Shown here one piece after another: positions 19,979-29,245 of a DNA stretch of 64,000 bases. Below the pieces are notes generated by a model that was not told where the DNA came from, made no database searches, and saw only the letters and a program-made list of their open reading frames with translations. Origin of the DNA: Prorocentrum cordatum (taxonomy: Eukaryota; Sar; Dinophyceae; Prorocentrales; Prorocentraceae); NCBI GenBank assembly GCA_963575745.1, contig CAUYUJ010014764.1, positions 89,085-153,084 of the forward strand. The letters run 5' to 3'. Position 1 is the stretch's first letter. Every line of letters begins with the position of its first letter. The position numbers and the translations under genes are program-made.

Positions 19979-20336
19979 TAGGCGGCTGCGGCCAGACCTC
20001 CCCAGGGCATCGGTAGCAGGACCAGTCGAAGTGGTGCAGTTGGGTCTCCACATGTGCGTTCGAATCGATGCCCTATGGCTGACGATCTGGGGCGGAGCTG
20101 GAAGCTTGCACCTTGTCTGGATCACAAGGTGTGGCTGGCCCGTCGGAGGGACAGGCAACACACAGCGGCTTCTGAAGCCACCGGGGCAGGACGTGGAACC
20201 AGGGACATGGACGCTGCAGTGGACGACGAGGCCCATTGTGCAAAACTCTGGCGGAAGCCAGACCACCAGGCCCACGTGGAGTCAGGATGGATCAGCGATA
20301 GGGCAGGCACGACGCGGTCTGCCGCTCTGCGACGAA

Positions 20337-20902
20337 CAATTGTGTGTGTGTGTGTGTGTCTTTGTGTGTGAGTGCGTGTGCGTGTGCGTGTCTGTGCTGC
20401 TCGGCGGTCGGCTACGCTCGTCTCTCTCAAGGACTGTCGGCTTTGCTCACGCTCCCACGCACAAGAGGTGGTCAATTGACTCGGGTCGTTTCCATTTAGT
20501 ACGTACTGCTTGAACCGTCGGTCCCACCCCATCGGCACGCCAGAGGAAACAGTGTGTGCTCGTGTGTGTGTGTGCTTGTGTGCGTGTGGGAATTTCAAAG
20601 CAATCCCTCTGTTTAGCCGCCGACGGAAAATTGTGTGTGTGCGTGTGTATCCATGCTGCGCGAGCTGGCCCGGCCCGCGCGCGTCCGCATGACCTGACCT
20701 GCGCCACGCCGCCGCGCGCGTGGCCGCGACACCACCAAAAGTGTGTGCGTGTGCGTGTGCGTGTGCGTGTGCGTGTGCGTGTGCGTGTGCGTGCGCGTGC
20801 GCGTTTGCGTTTGCGTTTGCGTGCGCGTGCGCGTGCGTGTGCGTGTGCGTGTGCGTGTGCGTGTGCGTGTGCGTGTGCGTGTGCGTGTGCGTGTGCGTGT
20901 GC

Positions 20903-20957
<55 letters not shown>

Positions 20958-21010
20958 CTCGTGTGTGTGTGTGGGTATGTGTGTATGGGTATGTGTGTTT
21001 GTGTGTGCGT
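20337..21010. repeat. (GT)n and (GTGTGC)n microsatellites
   Basis: Main tract 20740-21010, where GTGTGC hexamers grade into pure (GT)n; smaller tracts at 20337-20395, 20560-20590 and 20630-20650. The intervening DNA has no recognisable gene. The tract lies in the presumed intron of the CCCH gene, whose exon ends at 21032. Confidence 0.9.
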
Positions 21011-21031
21011 GTCCCGTGCCGCTTTTTGTTC

Positions 21032-21260
21032 CTCTGGATGTCGCCGCCCGTGCACCCCACCTTCTTCCCGAAGAAGTTGCAGGGCTTGCACCGTCCTGAG
21101 TTGTGGAGCTCGTAGTTGTAGCACGAGCCCCGCCCCGCGTCCTCCTCGGCCTCCCCGTCCGAGTTGATGTTGAGCCCCTGGTCCCCGAGCGCCTGCGGCA
21201 TCATAGCCCGGCTGCCGCTGCCCAGGGGGCCGTGCGTCTCCACGTCCTGCCGACGCCGCA
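21032..21260 (-). CDS. CCCH zinc-finger protein, internal exon
   Basis: Minus-strand exon following a GT-AG intron; acceptor GCGCAG ends at 21261. It continues the phase-1 codon of the upstream exon and reads [13 protein letters not shown], then [16 protein letters not shown], then [19 protein letters not shown] and [10 protein letters not shown]. The spacing [12 protein letters not shown]...GC..G is the hallmark of the large dinoflagellate CCCH-like finger family (H..G.C.PC.FF....GC..G..C..CH). The final Cys and His would lie in the next exon, beyond the (GT)n tract. The 3' boundary is probably CCAGAG before GAACAA, a non-canonical GA donor of a kind reported in dinoflagellates. Likely role: RNA binding; target unknown. 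Confidence 0.7.
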
Positions 21261-21373
21261 CTGCGCCGCCCCGGCTCCGCTCCCCTCCGCATCCTCGTCC
21301 CTCTCCCGCCCCTCCTCGTCCTCCTTTTCCCGTCCTTCACCGCCACTCCCGTCCCTCCCCCGTGCGTGTGCAC

Positions 21374-21465
21374 CTCTCAGCTTGTGCCGCTGGCGACGCG
21401 AAAGGATGCTGGCACGCTCCTCTACAGCAAGCTCATTCAGCGGGGTCACAACGCCGTGGACAAGC
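21374..21465 (-). CDS. CCCH zinc-finger protein, upstream exon
   Basis: Minus strand; open after an in-frame stop near 21475, with a possible acceptor AAAGCCAG. It reads SLVHGVVTPLNELAVEER, then ASILSRRQRHKLR, and ends CTGAGAG before a GTGCAC donor at 21373. Joining it to the exon at 21032-21260 keeps the frame and removes a 113-bp intron (21261-21373). Both exons end in AGAG followed by G, which supports the splice calls. The exact 5' end and the start codon of the gene are not seen. Confidence 0.55.
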
Positions 21466-21714
21466 GAACAGGGAGCGCTGGCTTTCGTGAGTCAATGCGC
21501 ACGTGAAGAAAGTTCCTGCTGGCTGCCGAGGCGAACGGCCAAACGCTTGCCTAAAGGGGGCACGGCCCAGGGAACGGGGCCCGCAGAGCAGCTCCCCTCC
21601 GTGCACTCGCCTTCTGGGGGGAGAGGCAGGCGCGGGGCCTCCGACCAACCCCCAGGGGAGGCGGCCTCCCTGGGAGGCCGAGGAGAAAGACGAGGGCGAG
21701 GGAAGGAGGGAAGG

Positions 21715-21860
21715 AGGGAGGAGGAGGAGGAGGAGGAGGAGGAGAAGGAGGAGGAGGAGGAGGAGGAGGAGGGAGGAGGAGGAGGAGGAGGAGGGGGAGG
21801 AGGAGGAGGAGGAGGAGGAGGAGGAGGAGGGGGAGGGGGAGGAGGGGGGGGGGGGAGGTG
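21715..21860. repeat. (GGA)n tract, 3' flank of the retroposed gene
   Basis: Almost pure purine on the plus strand; abuts the 3' end of the retrocopy read on the minus strand. Confidence 0.95.
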
Positions 21861-22328
21861 CGCACAGCCTGGCGCGACGGGTGGTGACCGAAGCGCGGGA
21901 CTCTAGCTGGATATGGAGGGCCTTCCACAATCGCGGAAGGGAAGCCAGACTGCATGACAAGGGACTCGTGCAGCTGGCACAGTGACCACAGAAAGAGAGC
22001 TGGGTCAATGAAGCTGTCGATGGAAACATACGCCACGGCAGCCCAAGGCGACGAGGGGCCAGGAACCCAGAAGACCAGAGCGCCCAGACAGGCATTCCCG
22101 CCGCCTAGGCCCTCCGAAGACGGCCAGTGCAGCAGGAACGCCACCCCCGCGGGGACGGACGGGCGACCACCCAGCGGCCCCCCGAGGCCGCCCCAACCCA
22201 GAAGGGGCAAGCCATCGCCCCACGGGCGAAAACCAACCCCACAGACCCCCCAAAGCACAACCAGAACGACGATGCGAATCCAGCAGGGCGGAGCGGGGGC
22301 CGCACCGAGGCAGAGCGGAGCACACATG

Positions 22329-23756
22329 TCAACTAGATTTGCTCTGTGCGCTCACAACCTTCCGCATTCTCCACTGCGCACGCGGCATCGGCGAAGCGCC
22401 GACTCCCCGCAGGCGCATCGGCTCGTCCCACTGGATGATGACCGTGTCAGCGGGACTAGCGACTTGCACCACGGTCCCGACTAGCCCGACAGGGACACGG
22501 ACCCGTCTGCCCGCATCCGTGTTGAAGGCCTCGATGACCGCGACCCGCATGCCCTCCGCCAGCTCCTCCGTCGGCATGCTGTGCACGCTGTGGCACTCCC
22601 CGTCGCTCGCGGCGTCGCGGAGCTCGTCTCCAGGGCCGAACTCGGCATCCGCCCACGACGTTCGTAGACCACCTTCAGCTCGAACTGCTGCACCATGAAC
22701 TGGCCCAGGTAGCTTGCCACCGCCAAGTACCGCAGCGCCGTCATCAGCAGGAAGCCCGTCACGACCATCATGGAGCTCGACGCGACCATCACGAAGCTCG
22801 TCACGACCATCACGAAGCCCGTCGCGACCATCACGACGCGCGCCACGAAGCTCGTCGCGACCATCACGAAGCCCGTCAGGAAGCGCGTCGCGACCATCAC
22901 GACGCGTGTCGGGAAGCTCTTTGCGACCATCACGAAGCTCGTCAGGAAGCTCGGCGCGACCATCACGACCATCGTGAGGCTCGTCGCGACAATCACGAAG
23001 CTCGTCGCGACCATCACGAAGCTCGTCGCGACCATCACGACCATCACGAAGCACGTCACGACCATCATGAAGCGCGTCGCGACCATCACGAATCCCGTCA
23101 GGAAGCACGTCACGAAGCCCGTCAGGAAGCTCGTCGCGACCATCACGAAGCTCGTCGCGACCATCACGACCATGACGAAGCAGGTCACGACCATCACGAA
23201 GCTCGTCACGACCATCACGAAGCTCACCTTCTGCCCGAATGGCTTCGCCAGCGCTCGACGAGTCAGCCTCCACCAGCGGCGCCCAATCCACGAGCTTGTC
23301 CGTGGGTCCGTCCATGGACGTGGACTGGTCCTCCGCCTCGGAGTGCGACTCCACCCAGCCGCGCGCAGCGGCCAACGCTTCAGCCCCTGCGCCAGGATGA
23401 CGGAGCATGGAGGCTGCCGCGTCCACCGCGCGCCAGGCCCTCTCCAAGCGGGGCGGCGGGCGCCGGCCCTCGCCACGGCACCGGGCCAGGCCGGCGGCCA
23501 GCGTGGCCCCGCCCAACACCGCGACGAGTTCCGCAGCCACGCCAAGCAGCCGCTGCGCCTCTCCCCCTAGGGCCGTCAGCGCCTCGGCCCCTGGCGCCGC
23601 CTCCGTAGCCGCTGCGGCAGGCGCTGGCGAGGAACCGCCTTGCGCCGCCCCAGCTTGCAGCAGCAACATGAGTGCTGCTGCGGCTTCCACCGTCGGGACC
23701 GTAGCCGTCGACACGCCATGTCTAACGGTGAAGCCACATTTCGCCCCACGCGGCAT
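22329..23756 (-). CDS. Retrogene: RDGRDEL-repeat protein with SH3/KOW-like tail
   Basis: 475 residues from the ATG at 23756, the first in frame after the relict SL; an upstream TTG extension is unlikely. N-terminal about 60-110: hydrophobic Ala/Leu-rich segment (LLGVAAELVAVLGGATLAAG) that could span or enter a membrane. About 185-345: a heptad-coded repeat of the type RDGRDEL, specified by a 21-bp minisatellite. About 405-460: EGMRVAVIEAFNTD, then VGLVGTVVQV and DTVIIQWDEP, a pattern of a small SH3/KOW-like barrel seen in many dinoflagellate proteins. The barrel and the N-terminus share one frame, which supports this frame over the overlapping hydrophobic one (FVMVATS repeats, 23545-22481). 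Biochemical function unknown. Whether the copy is expressed is unknown. Confidence 0.6.
   Translation of the reverse strand: MPRGAKCGFTVRHGVSTATVPTVEAAAALMLLLQAGAAQGGSSPAPAAAATEAAPGAEALTALGGEAQRLLGVAAELVAVLGGATLAAGLARCRGEGRRPPPRLERAWRAVDAAASMLRHPGAGAEALAAARGWVESHSEAEDQSTSMDGPTDKLVDWAPLVEADSSSAGEAIRAEGELRDGRDELRDGRDLLRHGRDGRDELRDGRDELPDGLRDVLPDGIRDGRDALHDGRDVLRDGRDGRDELRDGRDELRDCRDEPHDGRDGRAELPDELRDGRKELPDTRRDGRDALPDGLRDGRDELRGARRDGRDGLRDGRDELRDGRVELHDGRDGLPADDGAAVLGGGKLPGPVHGAAVRAEGGLRTSWADAEFGPGDELRDAASDGECHSVHSMPTEELAEGMRVAVIEAFNTDAGRRVRVPVGLVGTVVQVASPADTVIIQWDEPMRLRGVGASPMPRAQWRMRKVVSAQSKSS
22757..23225. repeat. 21-bp minisatellite inside the retrogene
   Basis: Units such as AAGCTCGTCGCGACCATCAC vary at single bases and in occasional 6-base losses (CATCACGAC). 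Multiples of three keep the frame. The plus strand and a second minus frame are also open. Confidence 0.85.
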
Positions 23757-23845
23757 CGCAGCGGCGGGGAGAACAGCAACGTGCGCCAAGGGCTGCGCGC
23801 CGCGCCGTGGAGGAGCTCAGAGCAAGCAGCACAGAGCAGGATCTC

Positions 23846-23865
23846 CTTGAGCCACAATGCTACGG
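23846..23865 (-). other. Relict spliced-leader sequence
   Basis: Read on the minus strand: CCGTAGCATTGTGGCTCAAG. The conserved dinoflagellate SL ends CCGTAGCC-ATTTTGGCTCAAG, so 19 of 21 positions match with one deletion and one substitution. It sits exactly at the edge of a (TCC)n tract and 5' of the retrogene. Confidence 0.85.
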
Positions 23866-23867
23866 AG

Positions 23868-23869
23868 GA

Positions 23870-23903
<34 letters not shown>

Positions 23904-24095
23904 GAGGAGGAGGAGGAGGAGGAGGAGGAGGAGGAGGAGGAGGAGGAGGAGGAGGAGGAGGAGGAGGAGGAGGAGGAGGAGGAGGAGGGAAGCAGGGAAG
24001 GAGGGAAGGAGGAGTTGGAGGAGGAGGAGGAGGGAAGGAGGGGAGGAGGAGGATTGGGAGGAGGAGGAGGAGGAGGAGGAGGAGGAGGAGGAGGG
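23868..24095. repeat. (GGA)n tract, 5' flank of the retroposed gene
   Basis: About 120 bases of pure (AGG)n followed by interrupted purine repeats. Confidence 0.95.
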
Positions 24096-25678
24096 AATGA
24101 GTGAAGGAGGAGAAGGAGGCGGGGCAGCAGTTGGCTCTGTGCCCCTCTCTGCCATCAGCGCGGTGCCCTGTTTGCTGGCTGCACCGTGGCCGCTCTGGAC
24201 GGGAGGAGCCCTGGCTCCGCTTGCAGGGAGCGCTCGGAGAGCGACAACCACCGTCTGCACCCAGACAGCGGCGAGGGGCTCTGTCGGGGGTCGGACGACA
24301 CACAAGCGGGAGCGAAGGGCTGGAGAAGGGAGACTGCGTAGGAGGATCGGGGGAGGAGGACCAGGAGAGGATGATCGAGCAGGGTGGCACCATTGCTTGC
24401 AAAGGCGACGTATTCCTGGATCTGCCTCCGCGTTACTCGAGCCAGGCTGCAAAGTCTGGGCAACCTAGTGGTAGACACCCTGTTGGCTCGCAAATATGAT
24501 GCCGAAATGTGTCCATCCCCCTTCGATCCCTGTAACCGTCCTCGTCGTTGTCATTGTACTCGTCGTCCTCGCCCTCTCCTCCTCGCACACCTCATTATAT
24601 CGGCCTCGTTGCTGTTACTGACGTCGTCGCCGTCGCAACGGCAATAATCGTCGTTGTCGAGATCATCGTGATTGTCGAAACGCCATACTATTTCGCGTCG
24701 TCGCCGTCTCCATCGCCGCCACCGCCACCGTCGTCGTCAGCCGTCTTCATCGTCGTCGTCGCCAGCCGTCGCTGTCTCCGCCACCGCCATCGCCGTCTCC
24801 GTCGCCACCGCCGTCGTCATCGCCGTCGTCGGCCTCATCCTCCTCCTCCTCCTCCTTCGCCTCCTCCTCCTCCTCCTCTTCCTCCTCCTATCCTCCGTCC
24901 CCTGTTCCTTCTCTTATTTCTAATTCGCCTCGGGTTGTGTTTCTCACCCTACTCCTGCCCCCCTGCGCTAACAGAAGCTTCAGTAGCCGTTGAGCTCACC
25001 GAGCCTGTACAGCGTAGGACACTAGGCCCAGGAATACTGCAGAAGTGACCGCCTATACATCTCCTCCCCGCCGTTCCTTCCCGCCGCGTCTCCTGGTTAC
25101 AGTCATGGCTCCGCAGCGAGCTGCTGGAATCCTCGATGATCTGGACCTCCCTCAGCGCGGCGGAGCTCCACGAGACATTCTCCGAACTCCCCTCGCCGTT
25201 TACCTCAGCGACTGCCAGGATTCACTCTGCGAAAGAAGAGGCTGCAGGAGGGGGTGTGTCAGAAGCCAGGCGAAGCTGGCAAACCCATGGCTGGCAAACG
25301 GAGCTCCAGGAAATTGTGTTTTTCTTGTGGGAAACAGCCCGTTTGCTGTTTAGCGCGCCGAGCTTTATTCCGAGAATATGTTTTTTTTTCGGAAAGACTT
25401 GCTTAGCAACCACGGTATTGCCAGCCCTCGCCCAGCTTCTGGGTGTGGAGGGAGAAGGACGGCGACAACGACTGATGACGCAGAAGGCATCTGTACACCA
25501 ACAGCACCACTCCTGACCAGGGCCATCCTGGGACCCCTTGGCCAAGAGGTCCATGGAAGCGCCCAGGAGGGCCCTGGCCAAGCACAGTCTTGTACCACTG
25601 GCTCGTTCTGCGACTCCAAGGGATGTGGTTTGCAAAGGGTGTGGTTTGCAACCGGCACCCAGGGGAGCATCCTGGGGG
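24096..25678. other. No firm gene; (TCG)n/(TCC)n tract at 24540-24900
   Basis: 24100-24540: unique sequence with no domain recognised. 24540-24900: TCGTCG, CCGTCGTC and TCCTCC compound microsatellite. 25000-25260 contains open segments on both strands with protein-like composition (plus: MAPQRAAGILDDLDLPQR; minus: SENVSWSSAALREVQIIED), but no splice sites or family decide between them. 25376-25385 is a T-run. A 15-base tandem (GGTTTGCAA...) lies at 25628-25650. Confidence 0.4.
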
Positions 25679-25855
25679 GCACCCAGGGCAATTTTTAATA
25701 ATAGGATGTTTGAACACATGGGATTTTTCATACATGATCAATGTATGAATAAATGTATGCATGAACTCATCGTTGTTTGTTGTACTAAGTCCCTGCATTT
25801 TTTAACACATGATCCGCACGCGGAGCATGTATATAAAAATTATCCTGGCGAAGGA
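25679..25855. mobile_element. Family J AT-rich element
   Basis: Starts CCCAGGGCAATTTTTAATAA and ends with TGATCCGCACGCGGAGCATG, TATATAAAAATT. Contains ATCAATGTATGAATAAATG and GAACTCATCGTTGTTT shared with 28836-29075. Strong AT-richness against a GC-rich background. Confidence 0.7.
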
Positions 25856-25894
25856 CCCAACCATATGCAATTGTGAATACTGCAATTGTGAATA

Positions 25895-27290
25895 TCTTCT
25901 CGGTGGAGCCCCCTACGGGGCCACGAAACGTACGAGGGGTGTGCCGAAATGGGTGTGCGGGACGCATGCGGGCACACCCACTGGGGCCTTCGGTGGAGCT
26001 CCCTATGGGGCCAAGAAACGTGTGAGGGGTGTGCCGAAATGGGTGTGCGGGACGCATGCGGGCACACCCACTGGGACCTTCGGCGGAGCTCCCTATGGGG
26101 CCACGGAACGCGTGAGGGGCGTGCCGAAATGGGTGTGGCTGACGCATGCGGGCGCGGGCACTGGGGCCTTCGGCGAAGCTCCCTATGGGGCCACGAAACG
26201 TGTGAGGGGTGTGCCGAAATGGGTGTGGCTGACGCATGCGGGCGCGGGCACTGGGGCCTTCGGTGGAGCTCCCTATGGAGCCACGAAACGTGTGAGGGGT
26301 GTGCCGAAATGGGTGTGGTGACGCATGCGGCGCGGGCACTGGGGCCTTCGGTGGAGCTCCCTATGGAGCCACGAAACGTGTGAGGGGTGTGCCGAAATGG
26401 GTGTGGGTGACGCATGCGGGCGCGGGCACTGGGGCCTTCGGTGGAGCTCCCTATGGAGCCACGAAACGTGTGAGGGGTGTGCCGAAATGGGTGTGGGTGA
26501 CGCATGCGGGCGCGGGCACTGGGGCCTTCGGTGGAGCTCCCTATGGAGCCACGAAACGTGTGAGGGGTGTGCCGAAATGGGTGTGGGTGACGCATGCGGG
26601 CGCGGGCACTGGGGCCTTCGGTGGAGCTCCCTATGGAGCCACGAAGCGTGTGAGGGGTGTGCCGAAATGGGTGTGGGTGACGCATGCGGGCGCGGGCACT
26701 GGGGCCTTCGGTGGAGCTCCCTATGGAGCCACGAAACGTGTGAGGGGTGTGCCGAAATGGGTGTGGGTGACGCATGCGGGCGCGGGCACTGGGGCCTTCG
26801 GTGGAGCTCCCTATGGAGCCACGAAACGTGTGAGGGGTGTGCCGAAATGGGTGTGGGTGACGCATGCGGGCGCGGGCACTGGGGCCTTCGGTGGAGCTCC
26901 CTATGGAGCCACGAAACGTGTGAGGGGTGTGCCGAAATGGGTGTGGGTGACGCATGCGGGCGCGGGCACTGGGGCCTTCGGTGGAGCTCCCTATGGAGCC
27001 ACGAAACGTGTGAGGGGTGTGCCGAAATGGGTGTGGGTGACGCATGCGGGCGCGGGCACTGGGGCCTTCGGTGGAGCTCCCTATGGAGCCACGAAACGTG
27101 TGAGGGGTGTGCCGAAATGGGTGTGGGTGACGCATGCGGGCGCGGGCACTGGGGCCTTCGGTGGAGCTCCCTATGGAGCCACGAAACGTGTGAGGGGTGT
27201 GCCGAATTGGGTGTGGGTGACGCATGCGGGCGCGGGCACTGGGGCCTTCGGTGGAGCTCCTATGGGGCTACGAAACGCTGTACTGGGTGG
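25895..27290. repeat. 90-bp satellite array
   Basis: About 15.5 tandem copies of a 90-bp unit containing GCCTTCGGTGGAGCTCCCTA, TGTGAGGGGTGTGCCGAA and GGTGACGCATGCGGGCGCGG. The ten or so copies from 26340 to 27240 are almost identical, while those before 26300 diverge. The unit length is a multiple of three and lacks stops in several frames, giving 30-residue repeats on both strands. A frame-shifting deletion of 2-3 bases occurs near 26318. Read as satellite, not gene. Confidence 0.9.
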
Positions 27291-27688
27291 GTGAAACGCA
27301 GGGAAGAGGGGGAGGAGGGAGGAGGAGGGGGAGGAGGAGGAGAGGAGAGGAGAGGAGACGCGGGGCACCGTCTCTTCAAAACGAGGACCCAACACCACAG
27401 GATGGTTGGGAAAAACGGCAACCTAGGTGGCGCGCGGATCTCGAGAAAGTTCTCCCGCGCCTCGAGGAGGCCCGACGAGGACGGTGTCGTGCACCCCAAG
27501 CCCCGACGGTGCGCATCGCAAACCGCACCCCTGCATATCCATGCCCCTTGTGGTCGCCGACTCGTGCCGTGATGACGCTGACGCCAACTTCTCACGTCGC
27601 GCGGATCGTTCCACCTTGAACGATCGCGGCTCTCCTGCAGCACGGACCGTGCGACTCCAGCGGGTTCTGGGCACTGGTACACTCAGCC
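27291..27688. other. No recognisable gene
   Basis: GA-rich to 27355, then unique sequence. A plus-strand frame with CISMPLVVADSCRDDADANF is open to a possible GTACAC donor near 27677, too weak to call. Confidence 0.35.
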
Positions 27689-27848
27689 TTAGGTCGGGCA
27701 CGTCCCCCTTACAGGCGGATTCTGGACGAAGCATAAGACATATACCCCAACAATGCGCAACAAAATCAAAAATGGTCAAACCATCGTCCCCCGACTGTTT
27801 TTGGACTGTTTTGGAATTTCCCCCTGTGCAGGGACACGCCCGACTTAC
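27689..27848. mobile_element. Family G MITE-like element
   Basis: TTAGGTCGGGCACGTCCCCC, ACAGGCGGATTCTGGACGAA to TGTGCAGGGACACGCCCGAC. Confidence 0.85.
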
Positions 27849-27865
27849 ATAGGGGGTAATCAGAC

Positions 27866-28001
27866 CTACCTCGCTTTTGACCACCCTCGCTTCCAAGAGA
27901 TACCAAACGATGCCAAACTACGGCCTGTACTGGTCAGGCCGCTTGACGAGGAGGCGCGTGGTATGACTTGGTTTTGCCTGGAAGCGAAAGCGGGGTAGGT
28001 A
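27866..28001. mobile_element. Family D MITE-like element
   Basis: Near-identical to 14928-15066, with the same termini (ACCTACCTCGC / GGGGTAGGTAATT). Confidence 0.85.
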
Positions 28002-28137
28002 ATTCACGTTCTGATTACACTCCGCCCCGAGCGCCCGCAATTAGGGCCACCGCGTCGACACCCGGCCGTGGTGCCAGAGGGTCGGGCCCCGCGGCGTCGG
28101 GCTGGTTTCCCCCCCCCCCTGGGAGGCCACCCAGCTC

Positions 28138-28545
28138 GGGTCCGAGCAGATGGGGTCCGAGGGAGCCTGTTTTTTTTAGACTCTGGCAAATTTACTTGCG
28201 TGGACGGGGGGGGGGGGCTGAGCCTGAAGCAAGCCCGAGAGGGGGGGGGGGCGCGGAAATCACGCAAGTCGAAAGGCACTTGCACGCTAGTATTCGCTTG
28301 AAGAGGGGCGAGGGGGGGGGGGGGGGGCGAACGCCATGCAAGTAAAGGGTGGGGGGGCAAGTAAACCAACGCCATGCAAGTAAACTTGCCCGAATCCAAA
28401 AAAAAAACAGGCTCAGGATCGGTCGCCGAGACACATCGGCGACGCCGGCGATTCATGGGCGCCATCGGCGTGGAGACGATCGGGCTCCACATCGAGCCGC
28501 GTCGCCGATGTCACGGCGATGCGGCGCGACCTTCCGACCTCGCCT
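28138..28545. mobile_element. Family C element interrupted by a foldback (K)
   Basis: GGTCCGAGCAGATGGGGTCC matches the left end of the copy at 14401. The right half (CGCGTCGCCGATGTCACGGC...GCGGCGCGACC) resumes after 28411. Confidence 0.6.
28166..28411. mobile_element. Foldback element K nested in family C
   Basis: CCTGTTTTTTTTAGACTCTG, GCAAATTTACTTGCGTGG at the left is the inverted match of the right end (CCATGCAAGTAAACTTGCC...CAAAAAAAAAACAGG). The interior holds long G-runs and further GCAAGTAAA units. Confidence 0.7.
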
Positions 28546-28561
28546 CCGCGGGCACCACTCG

Positions 28562-28722
28562 TGAAGGGGCCCTGGCAAATACAAGCAAATGCACAAATAG
28601 CAAGAGTCCCCATATTTGTCCTACATTTTCTATGTTTTTGCCTTCCCCCCCACTTCCCATATTTTCTCAGATTTTCTGGGGAATCGACGATCAATCGTGT
28701 CTGTGTCTGTTTTCCCCTCCTA
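28562..28722. mobile_element. Family H dispersed element
   Basis: GAAGGGGCCCTGGCAAATAC to GTTTTCCCCTCCTAACC, parallel in order to 17415-17575. Confidence 0.75.
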
Positions 28723-28810
28723 ACCTGGGAGGCCGGGGCCCCCGGATCTGCGACGCCCTGGACTCCTCGGTGCCCCCGGCCCTCAGAAGCCCCGACCCTC
28801 TGCAGGCAAA

Positions 28811-29245
28811 AACGAAAGGGGGGGATAGCAAAGGGTACAGGGCAGTTAATAAGGACTTCTTTAGATAGGACTTTTTAATAGGACTTTGCTAACGATTTGA
28901 TAGGAAGGGATTTTTATATGACTTAAAAAGGGCTTTTTTAAAATATGACTTTGATAATGATTAATGTATGAATAGATTTATGCGTGAACTCATCGTTGTT
29001 TTTAGTAAAAAAAAATCCCAGCATTTTTAATGCATGATCCGCACGCGGAGCATGTATATAAAAAATTGCACTGTAGGGTGGAGAACCAGCTCACGCAGCT
29101 GACTTTCCCAGCGCCTCCCGGCGCTGGGAGGCGCCCATGTGTCGAGAAATGGGCCCGACGGCTGGGCCGAAGCCGGCTGCATGCCGCAGATTTCGTAGCT
29201 CCCCCTTTCCCTATCCCCCCTTTCGTTCGGCCCGACCCTTTCCCC
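28811..29245. mobile_element. Family L element interrupted by family J
   Basis: ACGAAAGGGGGGGATAGCAA at the left is inverted at the right (CTATCCCCCCTTTCGTTCGG). The interior (CCAGCTCACGCAGCTGACTT, CGCCTCCCGGCGCTGGGAGG) matches 48700-48800. The uninterrupted copy is 48666-48862. Confidence 0.7.
28836..29075. mobile_element. Family J AT-rich element nested in family L
   Basis: Starts TACAGGGCAGTTAAT, ends ATTGCACTGTA; the termini are inverted (TACAGTGCA). GGG flanks both sides. It carries the family palindrome ATGATCCGCACGCGGAGCAT. Confidence 0.75.

Larger units (their letters stand above)
21861..23866 (-). mobile_element. Retroposed gene copy with relict spliced leader
   Basis: The unit starts with a relict SL (23846-23865), has a 5' leader of about 90 bases, an intact intron-less frame (23756-22329) and about 470 bases of 3' sequence, and is bounded by (GGA)n tracts on both sides. 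No poly(A) tail is visible. A copy made by reverse transcription of a trans-spliced mRNA is the simplest explanation. Confidence 0.7.

Noticed and set aside
20040-20070. TTCGAATC near 20058 as a tRNA T-loop
   Set aside because: No matching acceptor, D or anticodon stems were found around it.
20447-21373. Thr-His repeat frames opposite the (GT)n tract
   Set aside because: Poly(TH) is the translation of a dinucleotide repeat. Only the part at 21032-21260 with the CCCH motif is kept as an exon.
23545-23860. Cys/Arg-rich alternative minus frame at the start of the retrogene
   Set aside because: It lacks continuity with the C-terminal SH3/KOW-like part, which shares its frame with the chosen start.
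25840-27572. Repeat proteins of 330-460 residues on both strands
   Set aside because: They are translations of the 90-bp satellite, stop-free in several frames, without unique flanking coding sequence.
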